NCBI GenBank assembly: GCA_963766175.1
Contig: CAVXZE010000017.1
Span: forward strand, 1 to 64,000
Reading direction: 5' to 3'
DNA: 64,000 nt
DNA from: CAVXZE01 sp963766175
GTDB taxonomy: Bacteria; Myxococcota_A; UBA9160; UBA6930
A model generated the notes under the pieces. That model had not been told where the DNA came from, made no database searches, and worked only from the letters and a program-made list of their open reading frames with translations. Below, one piece after another: positions 17,087 to 26,983 of this stretch (the stretch's first letter is position 1; every line of letters starts with the position of its first letter). A program made the translations under genes and the position numbers.

Positions 17087-18022
17087 CTACGCCTTCGGAT
17101 CGAGCGGCGACCTGAAGCCTCGCGGCTTCAGTGCAAGCACGGAGCAGTCGACGGCCCGCAGCATTCGCTCAGCCGTCTCACCAATCAGGAGCCCCTTTAT
17201 GCCAGTTCGGCCCATGGTGCCCATCACGAGAAGCTCGGCGGGCAGCTCGGCGGCGAGCGCTGTTAGGACGTGTTCGGCATTTCCTTCCAGAATATGCACT
17301 TGGGTGTCTCCGGCGCGAAGGTGAAGCGGCGCGAGCAGCGTGTTCAGTGACCCTTCGATGTTCTTCCGGACTGCGACCACGTACTTCCGATACTCCGCGG
17401 GTGATGGGCTATGAAGGAGGTGCTCGCCCGCCACCGCGTACGCATGACTGACGTGGAGCTCCGCGTTCTCGCCCGCTGCGATTTCGGAGGCAAGCGCGAG
17501 AATGTCCGCGTTGAAGTCGCGCCCACCCGATACGGGTCTGCCTGGATCAACTGCAGCGAGCACGCGCCGAATTCGCGCGGAACGGCGAGGCTTCACGATC
17601 CAGACGGGAACCGGACACTTCCGGAACAGATGCATCGCCGTCGACCCGAACAGCCGCGCCTCGCGATTCGCGCCACCATGTGCCGTCTTCATGACGAGCC
17701 ATGTAGAGCGCCGGAGAGCCTCGCGGATGATCACCGCGAAGGGACGACCCCAGGTGACACGCATTTGCACCTTCACCCCCGCGCGCACCAGAGGCTGGAC
17801 CTCCCTTTCGAGCGCCGCAACTGCCTCGCGACTGAGGGCAGTGCGAACCTCCTTGGACCCACCGACCCCGACGCGGGCGTACCAAGGAAACTCACGGAGT
17901 ACGCGCAGGGCCAGGACTTCGCTCCCGTTTCGCAGGGCAAGGCGCTTGAGGAGCGAGAGCAGTGTGCCGTTCGTCGCGTTGGGCTCTAGGTAGGCCAGGA
18001 TGCGCTTCTGTCTGGGACTCAT
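17087..18022 (-). CDS. Tandem universal stress protein (UspE-like)
   Basis: 311 residues from ATG 18022 (MSPRQKRILAYLEPNATNGT). It contains two Usp folds, about 1-150 and 155-300. The second keeps the ATP-binding loop pattern GTMGRTGIKGLLIGETAERM, followed by DCSVLALKP. The first has a weaker loop (KTAHGGANREARLFGSTAMH). Tandem Usp proteins of this type act in the cytoplasm in general stress survival. Its neighbours are a Usp fragment and a CNNM protein, so this was probably a stress/ion operon. Confidence 0.87.
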   Translation of the reverse strand: MSPRQKRILAYLEPNATNGTLLSLLKRLALRNGSEVLALRVLREFPWYARVGVGGSKEVRTALSREAVAALEREVQPLVRAGVKVQMRVTWGRPFAVIIREALRRSTWLVMKTAHGGANREARLFGSTAMHLFRKCPVPVWIVKPRRSARIRRVLAAVDPGRPVSGGRDFNADILALASEIAAGENAELHVSHAYAVAGEHLLHSPSPAEYRKYVVAVRKNIEGSLNTLLAPLHLRAGDTQVHILEGNAEHVLTALAAELPAELLVMGTMGRTGIKGLLIGETAERMLRAVDCSVLALKPRGFRSPLDPKA

Positions 18023-18684
18023 CGCTTCTGCTCGGCACTCATCTGATCCTCGCCCCCGAGCCGCACCTCCATCGGGGTAAGGCAACTGCCCGTCGAGCGG
18101 AACTCATCCAAGCGGCGGCAGCGTCAGCGCGCAGACGCTCACGGCTCACGCGAACCGGAGGTGCGCCAGCCCGCTTTCCACGTGGCTTACCACCTTCGCT
18201 CTGCGTTCTTCGCTCTGGCACCTAATGGAGTATAGTCGATGGCTCACGCATCGCTCCAATCGAAAAAATGGGGATAACTCTTCGGAATAACCGATCCGAG
18301 CAGTGAGCAGGGCCGGAGGACAGACAGGCCAGAGCTGGCCAGGATCCGCTCGCCATGTTGTCGATCGGTGAAGAACGCACGAGTGTGTCTACACAGTCTG
18401 GGCAATACGGTAGCGTTTCGGCGTCTCGTCGCTTTCTACATGAGAGCGCACGATGAGGCCATGCCCCATGCGACTTCCATGGTCAGACACCAGACAAGAG
18501 GTACTTCGGCAACGGGGACACGCTGCTCATCGATTTCGCTGTCGCGCGAGTGAGGGCCCGCCAGAAGCGAATCAAGGCGAATCGGATGGCGACCTGTGGC
18601 GTCCGTGTAGAAGGTCACGATCTTGGGGCGTCGCAATTGCGGGCGGAGTCCGGAAGGTTGTGAAATGCGGTGGAGCCCTGAGTT
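18023..18684. other. Gene-poor 0.66-kb stretch
   Basis: No frame on either strand resembles a known family. A patch at about 18225-18290 is AT-rich compared with its surroundings and could hold a promoter reading left into the usp gene. A minus-strand frame at 18436-18636 is open for 66 codons but shows no motif. Confidence 0.4.
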
Positions 18685-20046
18685 TCAACCGTTGTGCCGG
18701 CGCGAGGGGGGTTCCTCGAGATTCTCGCTGCTCGTGCTGGCGAGAATCGGTCGCTGCATTGCTACGCCCGACGGGCGCACCGCGAGGGTGCGGAGCTGAA
18801 GGCCCCCGGGAACGCGCGCGACCGTGGGTGTTCGCCGCAGGAGCGCGATTGTGAGGAGCCGTCCTGCGCTGGAGACGGCAAAGAGCCAGGCGTAACCCGC
18901 CGCGGAGCCGTCCAGCCAGGTGAAGAGCTGGGCTCCCGCCAGGGCACCGACCGCGATCGCCGCTGCGTTGGCCAGGTTGAAGGCGGAGAGCACGCTGGTG
19001 CGGTCGCTCTCCGGGATCCCCTCGAAAAAGGAGAGGGTCGTCGCCAGCTCGATCGAGACCCACGCGGTCCCTGCGAAGAGCTGGAGCGCGAGGAGGTAGT
19101 AGAAGTCGTGGGACACCAGCCAGAGGACGGGGAGCGGTACGATTCCCACCCCTCCCAGCCAGAGCACGCTTCGAGCACCCCTGTGGTGAGCCAGGCGGCC
19201 GAGCAGCGGGAGCACCGCCACCCGGGCCGCGAAGGAGGCCGCGATGAGCGTCATGAACCGGCCGTAGGAGAGGTCGAGCGGCCCGAGCATGTAAGGCGTG
19301 AAGTAGGGAGCTGCGATGTGGGTCACCGCTTTCATAGCGATCAGGTAGGTGAGCACGCGAACCGAGCCGGCGCTTCGCAGCCGCTCCCAGACGGGCGCCG
19401 CCCCGATCGACTGATGGCTCGCTGCGAGCCCCGGGGCTTCGCTCTGCGCGGCGAGGAATCCGGAGGAGATCAAGCGGGACGTCATGGCCGCAGCGAACAA
19501 AGCTGCGAAGACGGCGAGTTCCACCCCGTGGGTGCGCCCATGCTCCAGGGCGAGGCCTCCCGCGACGAGCGCCACGAGCAGGGCGGCCTGGGCGGCCCGA
19601 GCTCGCCGGGCGAAGAACCGCGCTCGGATCTCGGACGGCACCAGACTCGTCACCCAGGCGTTCCACGCCGGGCTCGTCGACATCCCGAAGGCCCAGTAGG
19701 CCACCGTGGCCACTCCGACCCAAAGAAGCCCCACCTTCCCCATGGCCGCGCCTACGATCAGCGGGACGAAGCTGAGGGCCTGTAGACGCGCGCAGAGGAC
19801 GACCCAACGCCGATACGAGCCCAGGTAGCGAACCGCCGCCGGCGTCACCATCTGAAGGCAGGCGCCCGCCAGCATCGGAACAGTCGCCACCAGACCCGCG
19901 ACCACCTCGCCGAGTCCCGCGGCCAGGGCGAAGGCGGGCACGTAGGTCTCACCGAGGGCTACCATGCCGCTGAAGGCGACGCCGTCGGCCGTCATCGCCC
20001 GGAGATCGCGCTCGAGGTGGGGATGGGAAACGTCCGTCATCGACAT
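18685..20046 (-). CDS. MFS transporter
   Basis: 453 residues with about 12 hydrophobic segments. N-terminal motifs include VATVPMLAGACLQMVTPAAVRYLGS and WNAWVTSLVPSEIRARFFARR (the loop 4-5 RARFFARR pattern), followed by a central loop and a second six-helix half (IELATTLSFFEGIPESDRTS). It resembles uncharacterised MFS proteins of Myxococcota-like genomes; the substrate is unknown. The last ~40 residues are non-conserved. A decayed, internally deleted copy of this gene lies at 11.1-11.4 kb. Confidence 0.82.
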   Translation of the reverse strand: MSMTDVSHPHLERDLRAMTADGVAFSGMVALGETYVPAFALAAGLGEVVAGLVATVPMLAGACLQMVTPAAVRYLGSYRRWVVLCARLQALSFVPLIVGAAMGKVGLLWVGVATVAYWAFGMSTSPAWNAWVTSLVPSEIRARFFARRARAAQAALLVALVAGGLALEHGRTHGVELAVFAALFAAAMTSRLISSGFLAAQSEAPGLAASHQSIGAAPVWERLRSAGSVRVLTYLIAMKAVTHIAAPYFTPYMLGPLDLSYGRFMTLIAASFAARVAVLPLLGRLAHHRGARSVLWLGGVGIVPLPVLWLVSHDFYYLLALQLFAGTAWVSIELATTLSFFEGIPESDRTSVLSAFNLANAAAIAVGALAGAQLFTWLDGSAAGYAWLFAVSSAGRLLTIALLRRTPTVARVPGGLQLRTLAVRPSGVAMQRPILASTSSENLEEPPSRRHNG

Positions 20047-20128
20047 CAGGGCAGCGCGGGTCGCCTCGAGGTGGGCTGCAGCCGTTCCTGCTCCTCTTGA
20101 GCCGATACGGCGGAAACCGCCGCGGACT

Positions 20129-22810
20129 TTACAGATTCAGGCGCAGCTCCACTACATCGTCTCCCGGCAGCCGCCGCCTGGTGAAGTGATGACGCGCGGC
20201 GAGAGCGAGCACCGCCCTGTTGTCGGGAAGGGCCTGTCCGACGAGTTTTCCCGTCCCCTTGTCGCGGCAATAGCGGATCATCTTGCCCAGGAGCGCGGAG
20301 CCCAGTCCCTGGCGTTTCAGGTCCGACCGCACCGAGATCGCGAACTCCGCCGAAGTGTTGTCCGGATCCCCGACCGCGCGAACGACGCCGAGCGTTTGCG
20401 GTCGTCCCCCTTCGTCGATGACGGTGGCGATGAAGGCCATCTCACGGTCGTAGTCGATCTGCGTGAAGCGCGCCAGCTGAGAGTGAGGCATCCGGTGGAC
20501 GACATTGAAGAAGCGGTAGTAGATGTCCTCTGCTGTCATGCGCTGGAACAGCTCCTGGTGAGCCGGCTCGTCCTCCGGACGGATGGGGCGGAGAAGAACG
20601 CTTCGACCATCCCGCAGAGTGACCGTCTCTTCGAGCTCTCGCGGGTAGGGCCGAATCGTGAGGCGATCGCCAGGCTCGCCTGTCGCTGGTGCAAGAGAAA
20701 TCCGCGCATCCAGTGCGAGCACCCCTTCCGGATCTGCAAGAAGCGGATTCAGGTCGAGCTCGACGACTTCGGGAAGATCGATGATGATCTGCGAGACCTG
20801 GATGAGTGTAAGGAGGATCGCCTCCAGATCCGCGGGCGGACGATCTCGATATCCCTTCAGCAGACGCGAGACGCGCGTGCGAGATACCAGCTCGCGCGCC
20901 AGGTTCATATTCAACGGTGGAAGGGCAACGGCGCGATCTGCGATCACCTCGACGGCGATACCCCCACGCCCGAAGAGGATCACCGGGCCGAACACCGGGT
21001 CCGTTGCAGCACCCACGATCAACTCGTGTGCGCCGGGTCGGCGCGCCATCTGCTGGACACTGAATCCCATCAGCCGCGCCGCGGGCCGGTGGGTCTGCAA
21101 CCGTTCCACCATTTCCTCCGCCGCCTGACGTACGGCCTCCGGCGTCTGAAGGTCGAGCGAGACGCCTCCCACGTCGCTCTTATGGGTGAGGTCGGGTGAG
21201 AGGATCTTCAGGGCCACGGGAAAGCCGAGCCCGCGAGCACAGGAAGCGGCTTCGCCGACGTCCGCAGCGACCCGTGTCTCAACGACGGGGACGCCGTAGG
21301 TAGCCAGCACCGTTTTCGCCTCCGGCTCGGTCAGCTGCGTTCGCTGCTCGGCCAGGGCGGATTCGATGACCTGGCGCGCCTCCGAGGTCCGGGGTTCGAA
21401 CTCGCTGGGCAAGGAGGGCGGAGTCTCCATCAGCATGTCTTGATTCCGGCGGTAGCGGATCATGTGAAGAACCGCCCGGACCGCGCTCTCCGGCGTGTCG
21501 TAGGTGGCGATGCCGGCCTGACGCAGAAGACGGCGGGGAGGCTGAGCCGCCTCGCCTCCTAGCCAGCTGGTGAGGACGATCCGAGCTCGCTGCCTTTCCC
21601 CGAGCGTCTGGACCACGGCTCGCGCGGCATCCTCACTCGATGCAATCGCAGTAGGCGAATGGAGTACCAGAACGGAATCGATCTCTGCGGCATCGAGCAA
21701 GATCCCGAACGCTGCACTGTACAGCTCCCCCGATGCGTCACCGAGGATGTCGACGGGGTTTGCGCGTGACCAGGCCCGCGGCAGGACCTCGTCGAGGCGT
21801 GCGATCGTCTCAGGAGCGAGCCGCGCAAGCGCTCCTCCGCCGTCCAGAAGTGCGTCGGTCGCCATCACACCGGGCCCGGCGCCGTTGGTCAGGATGGCGA
21901 GACGATCACCGTGCATTCGGCGGGCCCGGGTCAGCGTCTCCGCCGCAGCAAAGAGCTCCTCGATCCCGTAGACGCGCAGCATCCCGGTTCGGCTGAGCGC
22001 CGCCTCGTAGACTTCATCGGCCCCAGGAAGCGCAGCCGTAGGGCCGGTGGCGGCCCGCCCGTTCGCCTCGGCCCGACCCGACTTGATCACCAGCACGGGC
22101 TTGTTCCGCGCCGCCCCCCGCGCTGCAGACATGAACTTGCGTGCCTCGTGGATCGACTCCAGGTGGAGCAGAATCGCTGTCGCCGACGGATCGCTGCCCA
22201 GGTAGTCGAGCACGTCGCCCGCGTCGACGTCGGCACTGTCTCCGAGAGAGACGAAGTGTGAGAAGCCGATCTCGTTCGAACGAGCCCAGTCGAGCACCGC
22301 CGAGCAGAGAGCGCCGGACTGTGAGACGAAGGCGAGCCTCCCAGGCAGGGCATCGATGTGGGCGAACGATGCGTTGAGGCCGGCCCCGGGCACCATCAGA
22401 CCCAGACAGTTGGGCCCCAAGATCCGCAGCAAGTGCGGTCGAGCTGCATCGAGCATCCGCTGCTGGAGTGATCTTTCCTCGCCCTGGGTAGCGGCCGACA
22501 TGCCCGCTGCCAGGACCACCACGGCCCGGGTCCCCAGTTGAGCGATCTCCTCGACGAGATCCGGGACGGTCGAGGCCGGGGTGCAGATCACCGCGAGGTC
22601 GGGTGCGAGCGGAAGAGCGGCAATGTCACGGTAGACCGCGACGTCCGCCACGGAGCCGCGTTTCGGGTTCACCGGCATCACCTTCCCTGTGAACCCGCCT
22701 CTCAACAAATTGCGGATCAGCACCCCACCCGCACTGTGGGGACGGTCGGAGGCTCCGATCACGGCGACCGAGCCAGGTCGGAACAGGGCGTCGAGGTGTC
22801 GGATGCTCAT
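20129..22810 (-). CDS. pat: Pat/YfiQ-type protein lysine acetyltransferase (NDP-forming acyl-CoA synthetase-like plus GNAT)
   Basis: 893 residues, the full length of the PatZ/YfiQ family. Order of domains: CoA-binding Rossmann (about 5-130, VAVIGASDRPHSAGGVLIRN), succinyl-CoA-ligase-like flavodoxin domains (about 150-460, GPNCLGLMVPG, FVSQSGALCSAVLDW, ILTNGAGPGVMATDALL), ATP-grasp (about 490-700, GFPVALKILSPDLTHKSDVG), and a C-terminal GNAT (about 725-880, SDLKRQGLGSALLGKMIRYC). It should acetylate lysines of metabolic enzymes such as acetyl-CoA synthetase. The synthetase part is normally regulatory. It is divergent from glgX across about 130 bp. Confidence 0.9.
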   Translation of the reverse strand: MSIRHLDALFRPGSVAVIGASDRPHSAGGVLIRNLLRGGFTGKVMPVNPKRGSVADVAVYRDIAALPLAPDLAVICTPASTVPDLVEEIAQLGTRAVVVLAAGMSAATQGEERSLQQRMLDAARPHLLRILGPNCLGLMVPGAGLNASFAHIDALPGRLAFVSQSGALCSAVLDWARSNEIGFSHFVSLGDSADVDAGDVLDYLGSDPSATAILLHLESIHEARKFMSAARGAARNKPVLVIKSGRAEANGRAATGPTAALPGADEVYEAALSRTGMLRVYGIEELFAAAETLTRARRMHGDRLAILTNGAGPGVMATDALLDGGGALARLAPETIARLDEVLPRAWSRANPVDILGDASGELYSAAFGILLDAAEIDSVLVLHSPTAIASSEDAARAVVQTLGERQRARIVLTSWLGGEAAQPPRRLLRQAGIATYDTPESAVRAVLHMIRYRRNQDMLMETPPSLPSEFEPRTSEARQVIESALAEQRTQLTEPEAKTVLATYGVPVVETRVAADVGEAASCARGLGFPVALKILSPDLTHKSDVGGVSLDLQTPEAVRQAAEEMVERLQTHRPAARLMGFSVQQMARRPGAHELIVGAATDPVFGPVILFGRGGIAVEVIADRAVALPPLNMNLARELVSRTRVSRLLKGYRDRPPADLEAILLTLIQVSQIIIDLPEVVELDLNPLLADPEGVLALDARISLAPATGEPGDRLTIRPYPRELEETVTLRDGRSVLLRPIRPEDEPAHQELFQRMTAEDIYYRFFNVVHRMPHSQLARFTQIDYDREMAFIATVIDEGGRPQTLGVVRAVGDPDNTSAEFAISVRSDLKRQGLGSALLGKMIRYCRDKGTGKLVGQALPDNRAVLALAARHHFTRRRLPGDDVVELRLNL

Positions 22811-22939
22811 TCAAAAGCTCTGGTGTGCGTCGCCCGTCGGACCGGGTCGATCGAGATTGCGCGGATGATATCATCAGAGCACCGTGCGCGGCCGGTTTCT
22901 CGGCTGCTGGGTGGTCAAGCCGAAACGGAGCAACTTCAG

Positions 22940-25000
22940 ATGGGGCGGAGCTGGGCAAGCACCGAGGGATTGCCGTTCCCGCTCGGGGTGAGCTGGATCG
23001 AGGAGGAGCGCGCGTTCAACTTCGCGCTCTACTCGAATCACGCGGAAACCGTGACGTTGCTCCTGTATCAGGAGGACGACCAGGACCAGCCGTCTACCTC
23101 GCGGGAGCTCCGATACCTCACCAACAAATCCGGCCGCGTCTGGCACTGCCGGCTCGCTGAGTCCGAGCTGAAGGGCGCGCTCTACTACGGGTACGTGGTC
23201 CACGGCCCGCCGCCCGCTGGAAAGACCGAATGGCATCACTTCGATCCCGACAAGGTCCTGCTCGACCCGTATGCCCGCGCCGTCTTCTTCCCTCGCGGAT
23301 TCGATCGGCAGGCGGCGCGACGACCCGGCTCCAACGCCGGCAAGGCGCCACTCGGCGTACTCCCGAAAGGAGCCTTTGCGTTCGATTGGGGCAATCACCG
23401 CTCACCGCGGCACGAGTCCGATCTGGTGATCTACGAGGTTCACGTCAAGGGTTTCACCTACGGCCCGGCCTCGGATGTGGATGAGGACAGCCGAGGCACC
23501 TTTGCGGGCATCGTCGAGAAGATCCCCTACCTGAAGGATCTCGGTGTCACTGCCGTCGAGCTGCTGCCGGTCCACCAGTTCGATCCCCTGGAGGGCAACT
23601 ACTGGGGCTACATGACCTTGAACTTCTTCGCTCCTCACCACGCCTACTGCAAGCGAGCGCTGCGCTGCGGGCAGCCGAACCAGTTCAAGCGGATGGTGCG
23701 GGCGCTCCACGAAGCGGACATCGAGGTGATCCTGGACGTGGCCTACAACCACACGGTCGAAGGAGACCACCGTGGACCCGTCTACAGCTTCAAGGGGATC
23801 GACAACAGCACCTATTACATGGCTTCCGGCAACCCGAGAGCCCCATATCTCAACTACTCCGGAACCGGCAACACCATTCACGGCGCCAATTCCCACGTTC
23901 GTCAGCTCATCCTGGACAGCCTGCGCTACTGGGCGAAGGAAATGCACGTAGACGGGTTCAGGTTCGACCTGGCCTCGATCTTCGCCCGCAACAGGGATGG
24001 CTCACTCAATGTCGACGAGCCGGGGTTCTTCGGCGAGATCGCCTCGGATCCAGAGTTGACGCGGATTCGCCTGATCGCCGAGCCCTGGGATGCCGGCGGC
24101 GCCTATCAGCTGGGGCGTTCGTTTCCCAGCCTCCGGTGGCGGCAGTGGAACGGCGGCTTTCGCGATGACGTCCGGCGTTTCATTCGCGGGGAACCCAACA
24201 TGGTCGCGCGATTGGCAACAAGGCTCTACGGTAGCGACGATCTCTTCCCCGACAGTCGCCTTTACGCCTTTCATCCGTGGCAGAGCATCAACTACGTAGC
24301 GGCTCACGACGGCTTCAGCCTCTACGACCTGGTGTCCTACGATCAAAAGCGCAATCTCGCCAACGGACATGACAACACGGACGGTCCGCGGGAAAGCTAC
24401 AGCTGGAACTGCGGTTGGGAGGGGGATGACGAGGTTTCGCCGGAGGTGATGGCGCTGCGCAGACGGCAGGCCAAGAACGTCTGCTGCCTGCTGATGCTCG
24501 CCAACGGCACGCCGATGTTTCGCATGGGTGATGAGTTCCTGCAGACGCAAGGGGGGAACGACAACCCGTACAACCAGGACAACGAGACCAGCTGGCTCGA
24601 CTGGCGGCGCCTTTTCGAGCACGGGGATGTCTACCGGTTCTTCAGGCTGATGATCGGCTTCCGTAGGGGCCACCCCTCTCTGTGCCGTTCGCGCTTCTGG
24701 CGTGATGATGTCCGGTGGTATGGAGTCGGTAAGGAGATGGATACCAGCTATGAATCGCGGAGCCTGGCGTTCCATCTCGACGGAGCATCAGAGGGCGATC
24801 GGGACATCTACGCGATGATCAACGCTTGGTGGGAGCCGCTGACATTCGGGCTTCAGGAGGGCGAACCAGGCCAGTGGCGGCGCGTGGTCGATACCTACGC
24901 CGATGCGCCTGATGACTTCCTCGCCCCCGGCCACGAGGCCGTCGTGGAAGGCCGGGAGTATCGGGTGGGACCCCGCTCGGTGGTCGTTTTGGTCAGATGA
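22940..25000 (+). CDS. glgX: Glycogen debranching enzyme GlgX-type (GH13)
   Basis: 686 residues from ATG 22940 (MGRSWASTEGLPFPLGVSWI), normal for GlgX/TreX. An N-terminal CBM48 domain (about 10-130) is followed by the GH13 barrel. Catalytic region I is DVAYNH, the nucleophile is D343 in GFRFDLAS, the acid/base is E381 in IAEPWD, and the transition-state stabiliser is D457 in AAHDGFS. It hydrolyses alpha-1,6 branches of glycogen or maltodextrin in the cytoplasm. No other glg gene is nearby. The ATG is preceded by a weak ribosome site. Longer in-frame upstream extension into pat antisense is not family-like. Confidence 0.93.
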   Translation: MGRSWASTEGLPFPLGVSWIEEERAFNFALYSNHAETVTLLLYQEDDQDQPSTSRELRYLTNKSGRVWHCRLAESELKGALYYGYVVHGPPPAGKTEWHHFDPDKVLLDPYARAVFFPRGFDRQAARRPGSNAGKAPLGVLPKGAFAFDWGNHRSPRHESDLVIYEVHVKGFTYGPASDVDEDSRGTFAGIVEKIPYLKDLGVTAVELLPVHQFDPLEGNYWGYMTLNFFAPHHAYCKRALRCGQPNQFKRMVRALHEADIEVILDVAYNHTVEGDHRGPVYSFKGIDNSTYYMASGNPRAPYLNYSGTGNTIHGANSHVRQLILDSLRYWAKEMHVDGFRFDLASIFARNRDGSLNVDEPGFFGEIASDPELTRIRLIAEPWDAGGAYQLGRSFPSLRWRQWNGGFRDDVRRFIRGEPNMVARLATRLYGSDDLFPDSRLYAFHPWQSINYVAAHDGFSLYDLVSYDQKRNLANGHDNTDGPRESYSWNCGWEGDDEVSPEVMALRRRQAKNVCCLLMLANGTPMFRMGDEFLQTQGGNDNPYNQDNETSWLDWRRLFEHGDVYRFFRLMIGFRRGHPSLCRSRFWRDDVRWYGVGKEMDTSYESRSLAFHLDGASEGDRDIYAMINAWWEPLTFGLQEGEPGQWRRVVDTYADAPDDFLAPGHEAVVEGREYRVGPRSVVVLVR

Positions 25001-25044
25001 TCGTATTCTCCACACTGCTCGGTTTTCGCCGGTTTCCCGGGGAG

Positions 25045-25779
25045 TCACGCCGGTGTTCCGAGTGCCGCGTCCAGAGTGCTCGCGAGCACTGCCGCGAGCG
25101 CGCGGCGCTGCGCCACCGTGACGATCGCACGCTGGTTGAGCTCGAGCTCGAAGCCCAGGTATCGCTCCGCCTGGAACTCCCGACGTAGCGCGGTGGTGAG
25201 TCCGTCTGCACTGCCGCGGTAGGGCGCGTTGCGGCGAACGCCAACGTGCGGAAGCTCCGCCCGGAGCCGTCGTTGCCAGGCCATCGCCAGGGAGCGCTCG
25301 CGAGGCCGCTCCGGGTCATACAGGATCCCGATCGCGAAGCTGCGCTTCGCACCGCGCCAGATGGGAATGAAGCTGTGCACGCCGAGGTGCAGGACGCCTT
25401 CCTTTCGCGCGGCTATCGCCGCCCGGACGCGGTCCCAGTGAGGGCGGTGATAGCGGGCGAGGAGTGTGTCCCGTCGATCTCGCGTCAGGACGCGGCTGAG
25501 CTCGGAGAATGCGGCGGGGTTGTGCCGTGAGCGGTTCAAATCGACGAGTAGTCGAGTCGTCGTGGCCGCGATCAGCTCCGCGTCCAGCGCGCGCGCCAGA
25601 CTCTGCCCCACCGCGAGGGCGCCGGGGTCCCAGCCCCGATGAGAGGCGAGGAGCGCTTCTCTTCCCCGGAAGAGCGCGCGATACTCGCGAGGAACCCGGT
25701 TCCCACCGTGCTCGCAGGTGAGGAGGAGAGATCGCTCAGCTGCCGGCACGGAAGAGCCGGCGGTTCCGGAGACAGTCAC
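25045..25779 (-). CDS. N-formylglutamate amidohydrolase family protein (amidoligase operon 1)
   Basis: 244 residues with the FGase fold: SLLLTCEHGGNRVPREYRAL, then LLVDLNRSRHN, HLGVHSFIPIW and GFELELNQR, the metal-site His/Glu pattern of the family. It overlaps the end of the GCS2 gene by 44 bp from ATG 25779. A GTG at 25749 would reduce the overlap to 14 bp and also fits. FGase-like enzymes hydrolyse N-acyl or amide bonds on amino-acid conjugates. In ATP-grasp clusters they may trim or recycle the ligase product. It is the last gene of the four-gene minus-strand operon 25.0-29.2 kb. Confidence 0.85.
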   Translation of the reverse strand: MTVSGTAGSSVPAAERSLLLTCEHGGNRVPREYRALFRGREALLASHRGWDPGALAVGQSLARALDAELIAATTTRLLVDLNRSRHNPAAFSELSRVLTRDRRDTLLARYHRPHWDRVRAAIAARKEGVLHLGVHSFIPIWRGAKRSFAIGILYDPERPRERSLAMAWQRRLRAELPHVGVRRNAPYRGSADGLTTALRREFQAERYLGFELELNQRAIVTVAQRRALAAVLASTLDAALGTPA

Positions 25780-26983
25780 AGAGATCGCGGTAGGCGGAGG
25801 TGAGCGCGTCGCGGGTCGGTCCCTGACCCACGCTTCGCAAGATGCGCCGCGACAGGCATCCCTCCTCCAAGATCAACCCGAGCGTCGCCAGGGGTTCCGA
25901 GGCCCCGGGCTCCGGCGCGAGGTGGCGATCCACGAGGGCGCGCCATACCTCTCCCGCGGATCGTGTCCCACCGCCGAGACCCAGCGCCAGGAGGTACTCA
26001 CGGTCGTCGATCTTGGCCGATTCGGCATCGGACGTCGTCCTGGCCAGGAGTTTCGCGAGCCGTGTCGTCTCGAGGCTCCGGAGGCGCGCCTGGTGCGCAG
26101 GCGCGGGGTCACAGAGCGCCTGCGCGATGCTGCTCACGGCTGCGGCGATGGCAAGATCCGCGCCAGGGAACTCCTGGACGTCGAGGAGACGGATCTCGAG
26201 CGCCATCCGGTCGAAGCGCGCGATGCAGCCCCGTGCGTTCACCCACTCGTGGCGGAGCGTGCCCGCCGGGTCGAGGGGCGCGAGGTCGGCGTAGATGGTC
26301 TCGAGGAGGGCCTCGTAGCCGGAACGGGTGAAGATCGGCTCGGGGATCACCTGTCCCGTGACCGACGGCACCCGCCGGGCGTTCGTGCGATAGAAGTCGA
26401 GTCGCGCGTCGAGGATCCCCGGGTGCCGGCCCTCGACGAAGGGCGAGCTCGCGGCCAGGGCGGGGAGGAGTGGAAGGATCGCGCGGACCGCCGCGTGGAG
26501 CCGACCGAACTCCTCGTCGTTTGCAAAGGGGAGGTTCAGATGGGTGCTCTGGAGGTTCGCCCAGCCGTGTCCGCGGCAGTCGAAGATGCGGTCGAAGGCC
26601 TGGTAGATCTTCCGGCCGCCGTGCGGCCAGAGGCGAAACTCGCGGGTCGGATCCATCCAGGGGTGCATGGCCGTGGGCATCAGGCGCGCCCCCAGCGGGG
26701 CGAGGAGCGCGTCGATCTGCTCCACCTCTCCCGCGAAGCGTTCTGCGAGCCCGGATAGGCGCGGCGCGGGCCCGTTCGTCTTGAGTTCGATCACGTGGCC
26801 GACGAGCTCGTTCGACCACGCCATCGGGCCCCGCTCGATCTCGCTCTTCACAGACCCGTGTTCGGCCTCGATTACGCGGTCGGCGATCGGCCGCACGTCG
26901 AGGGTTTCGGAATCGACGATCACGTATTCGAGTTCGATCCCGAATCCCTCGAAGAGGCCGAGGGTCCGTCCGTCACGCGCCAC
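25736..26983 (-). CDS. Glutamate-cysteine-ligase-like carboxylate-amine ligase (GCS2)
   Basis: 415 residues. It starts with the GCS2 signature FGIELEYVIVD (about 14-24) and keeps later family blocks (AMHPWMDP, RIFDCRGHGWANLQSTHLNL, LPLLPALAASSPFVEGR, ARRVPSVTGQVIPEP, ALEIRLLDVQEFPGADLAI). GCS2 enzymes couple ATP hydrolysis to joining a gamma- or alpha-carboxylate to an amine. Genuine GshA activity is not implied: the operon context with RimK-like and FGase-like genes points to a dedicated peptide or amide product. It overlaps its neighbours on both sides (11 bp with the ATP-grasp gene). Confidence 0.87.
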   Translation of the reverse strand: MARDGRTLGLFEGFGIELEYVIVDSETLDVRPIADRVIEAEHGSVKSEIERGPMAWSNELVGHVIELKTNGPAPRLSGLAERFAGEVEQIDALLAPLGARLMPTAMHPWMDPTREFRLWPHGGRKIYQAFDRIFDCRGHGWANLQSTHLNLPFANDEEFGRLHAAVRAILPLLPALAASSPFVEGRHPGILDARLDFYRTNARRVPSVTGQVIPEPIFTRSGYEALLETIYADLAPLDPAGTLRHEWVNARGCIARFDRMALEIRLLDVQEFPGADLAIAAAVSSIAQALCDPAPAHQARLRSLETTRLAKLLARTTSDAESAKIDDREYLLALGLGGGTRSAGEVWRALVDRHLAPEPGASEPLATLGLILEEGCLSRRILRSVGQGPTRDALTSAYRDLCDCLRNRRLFRAGS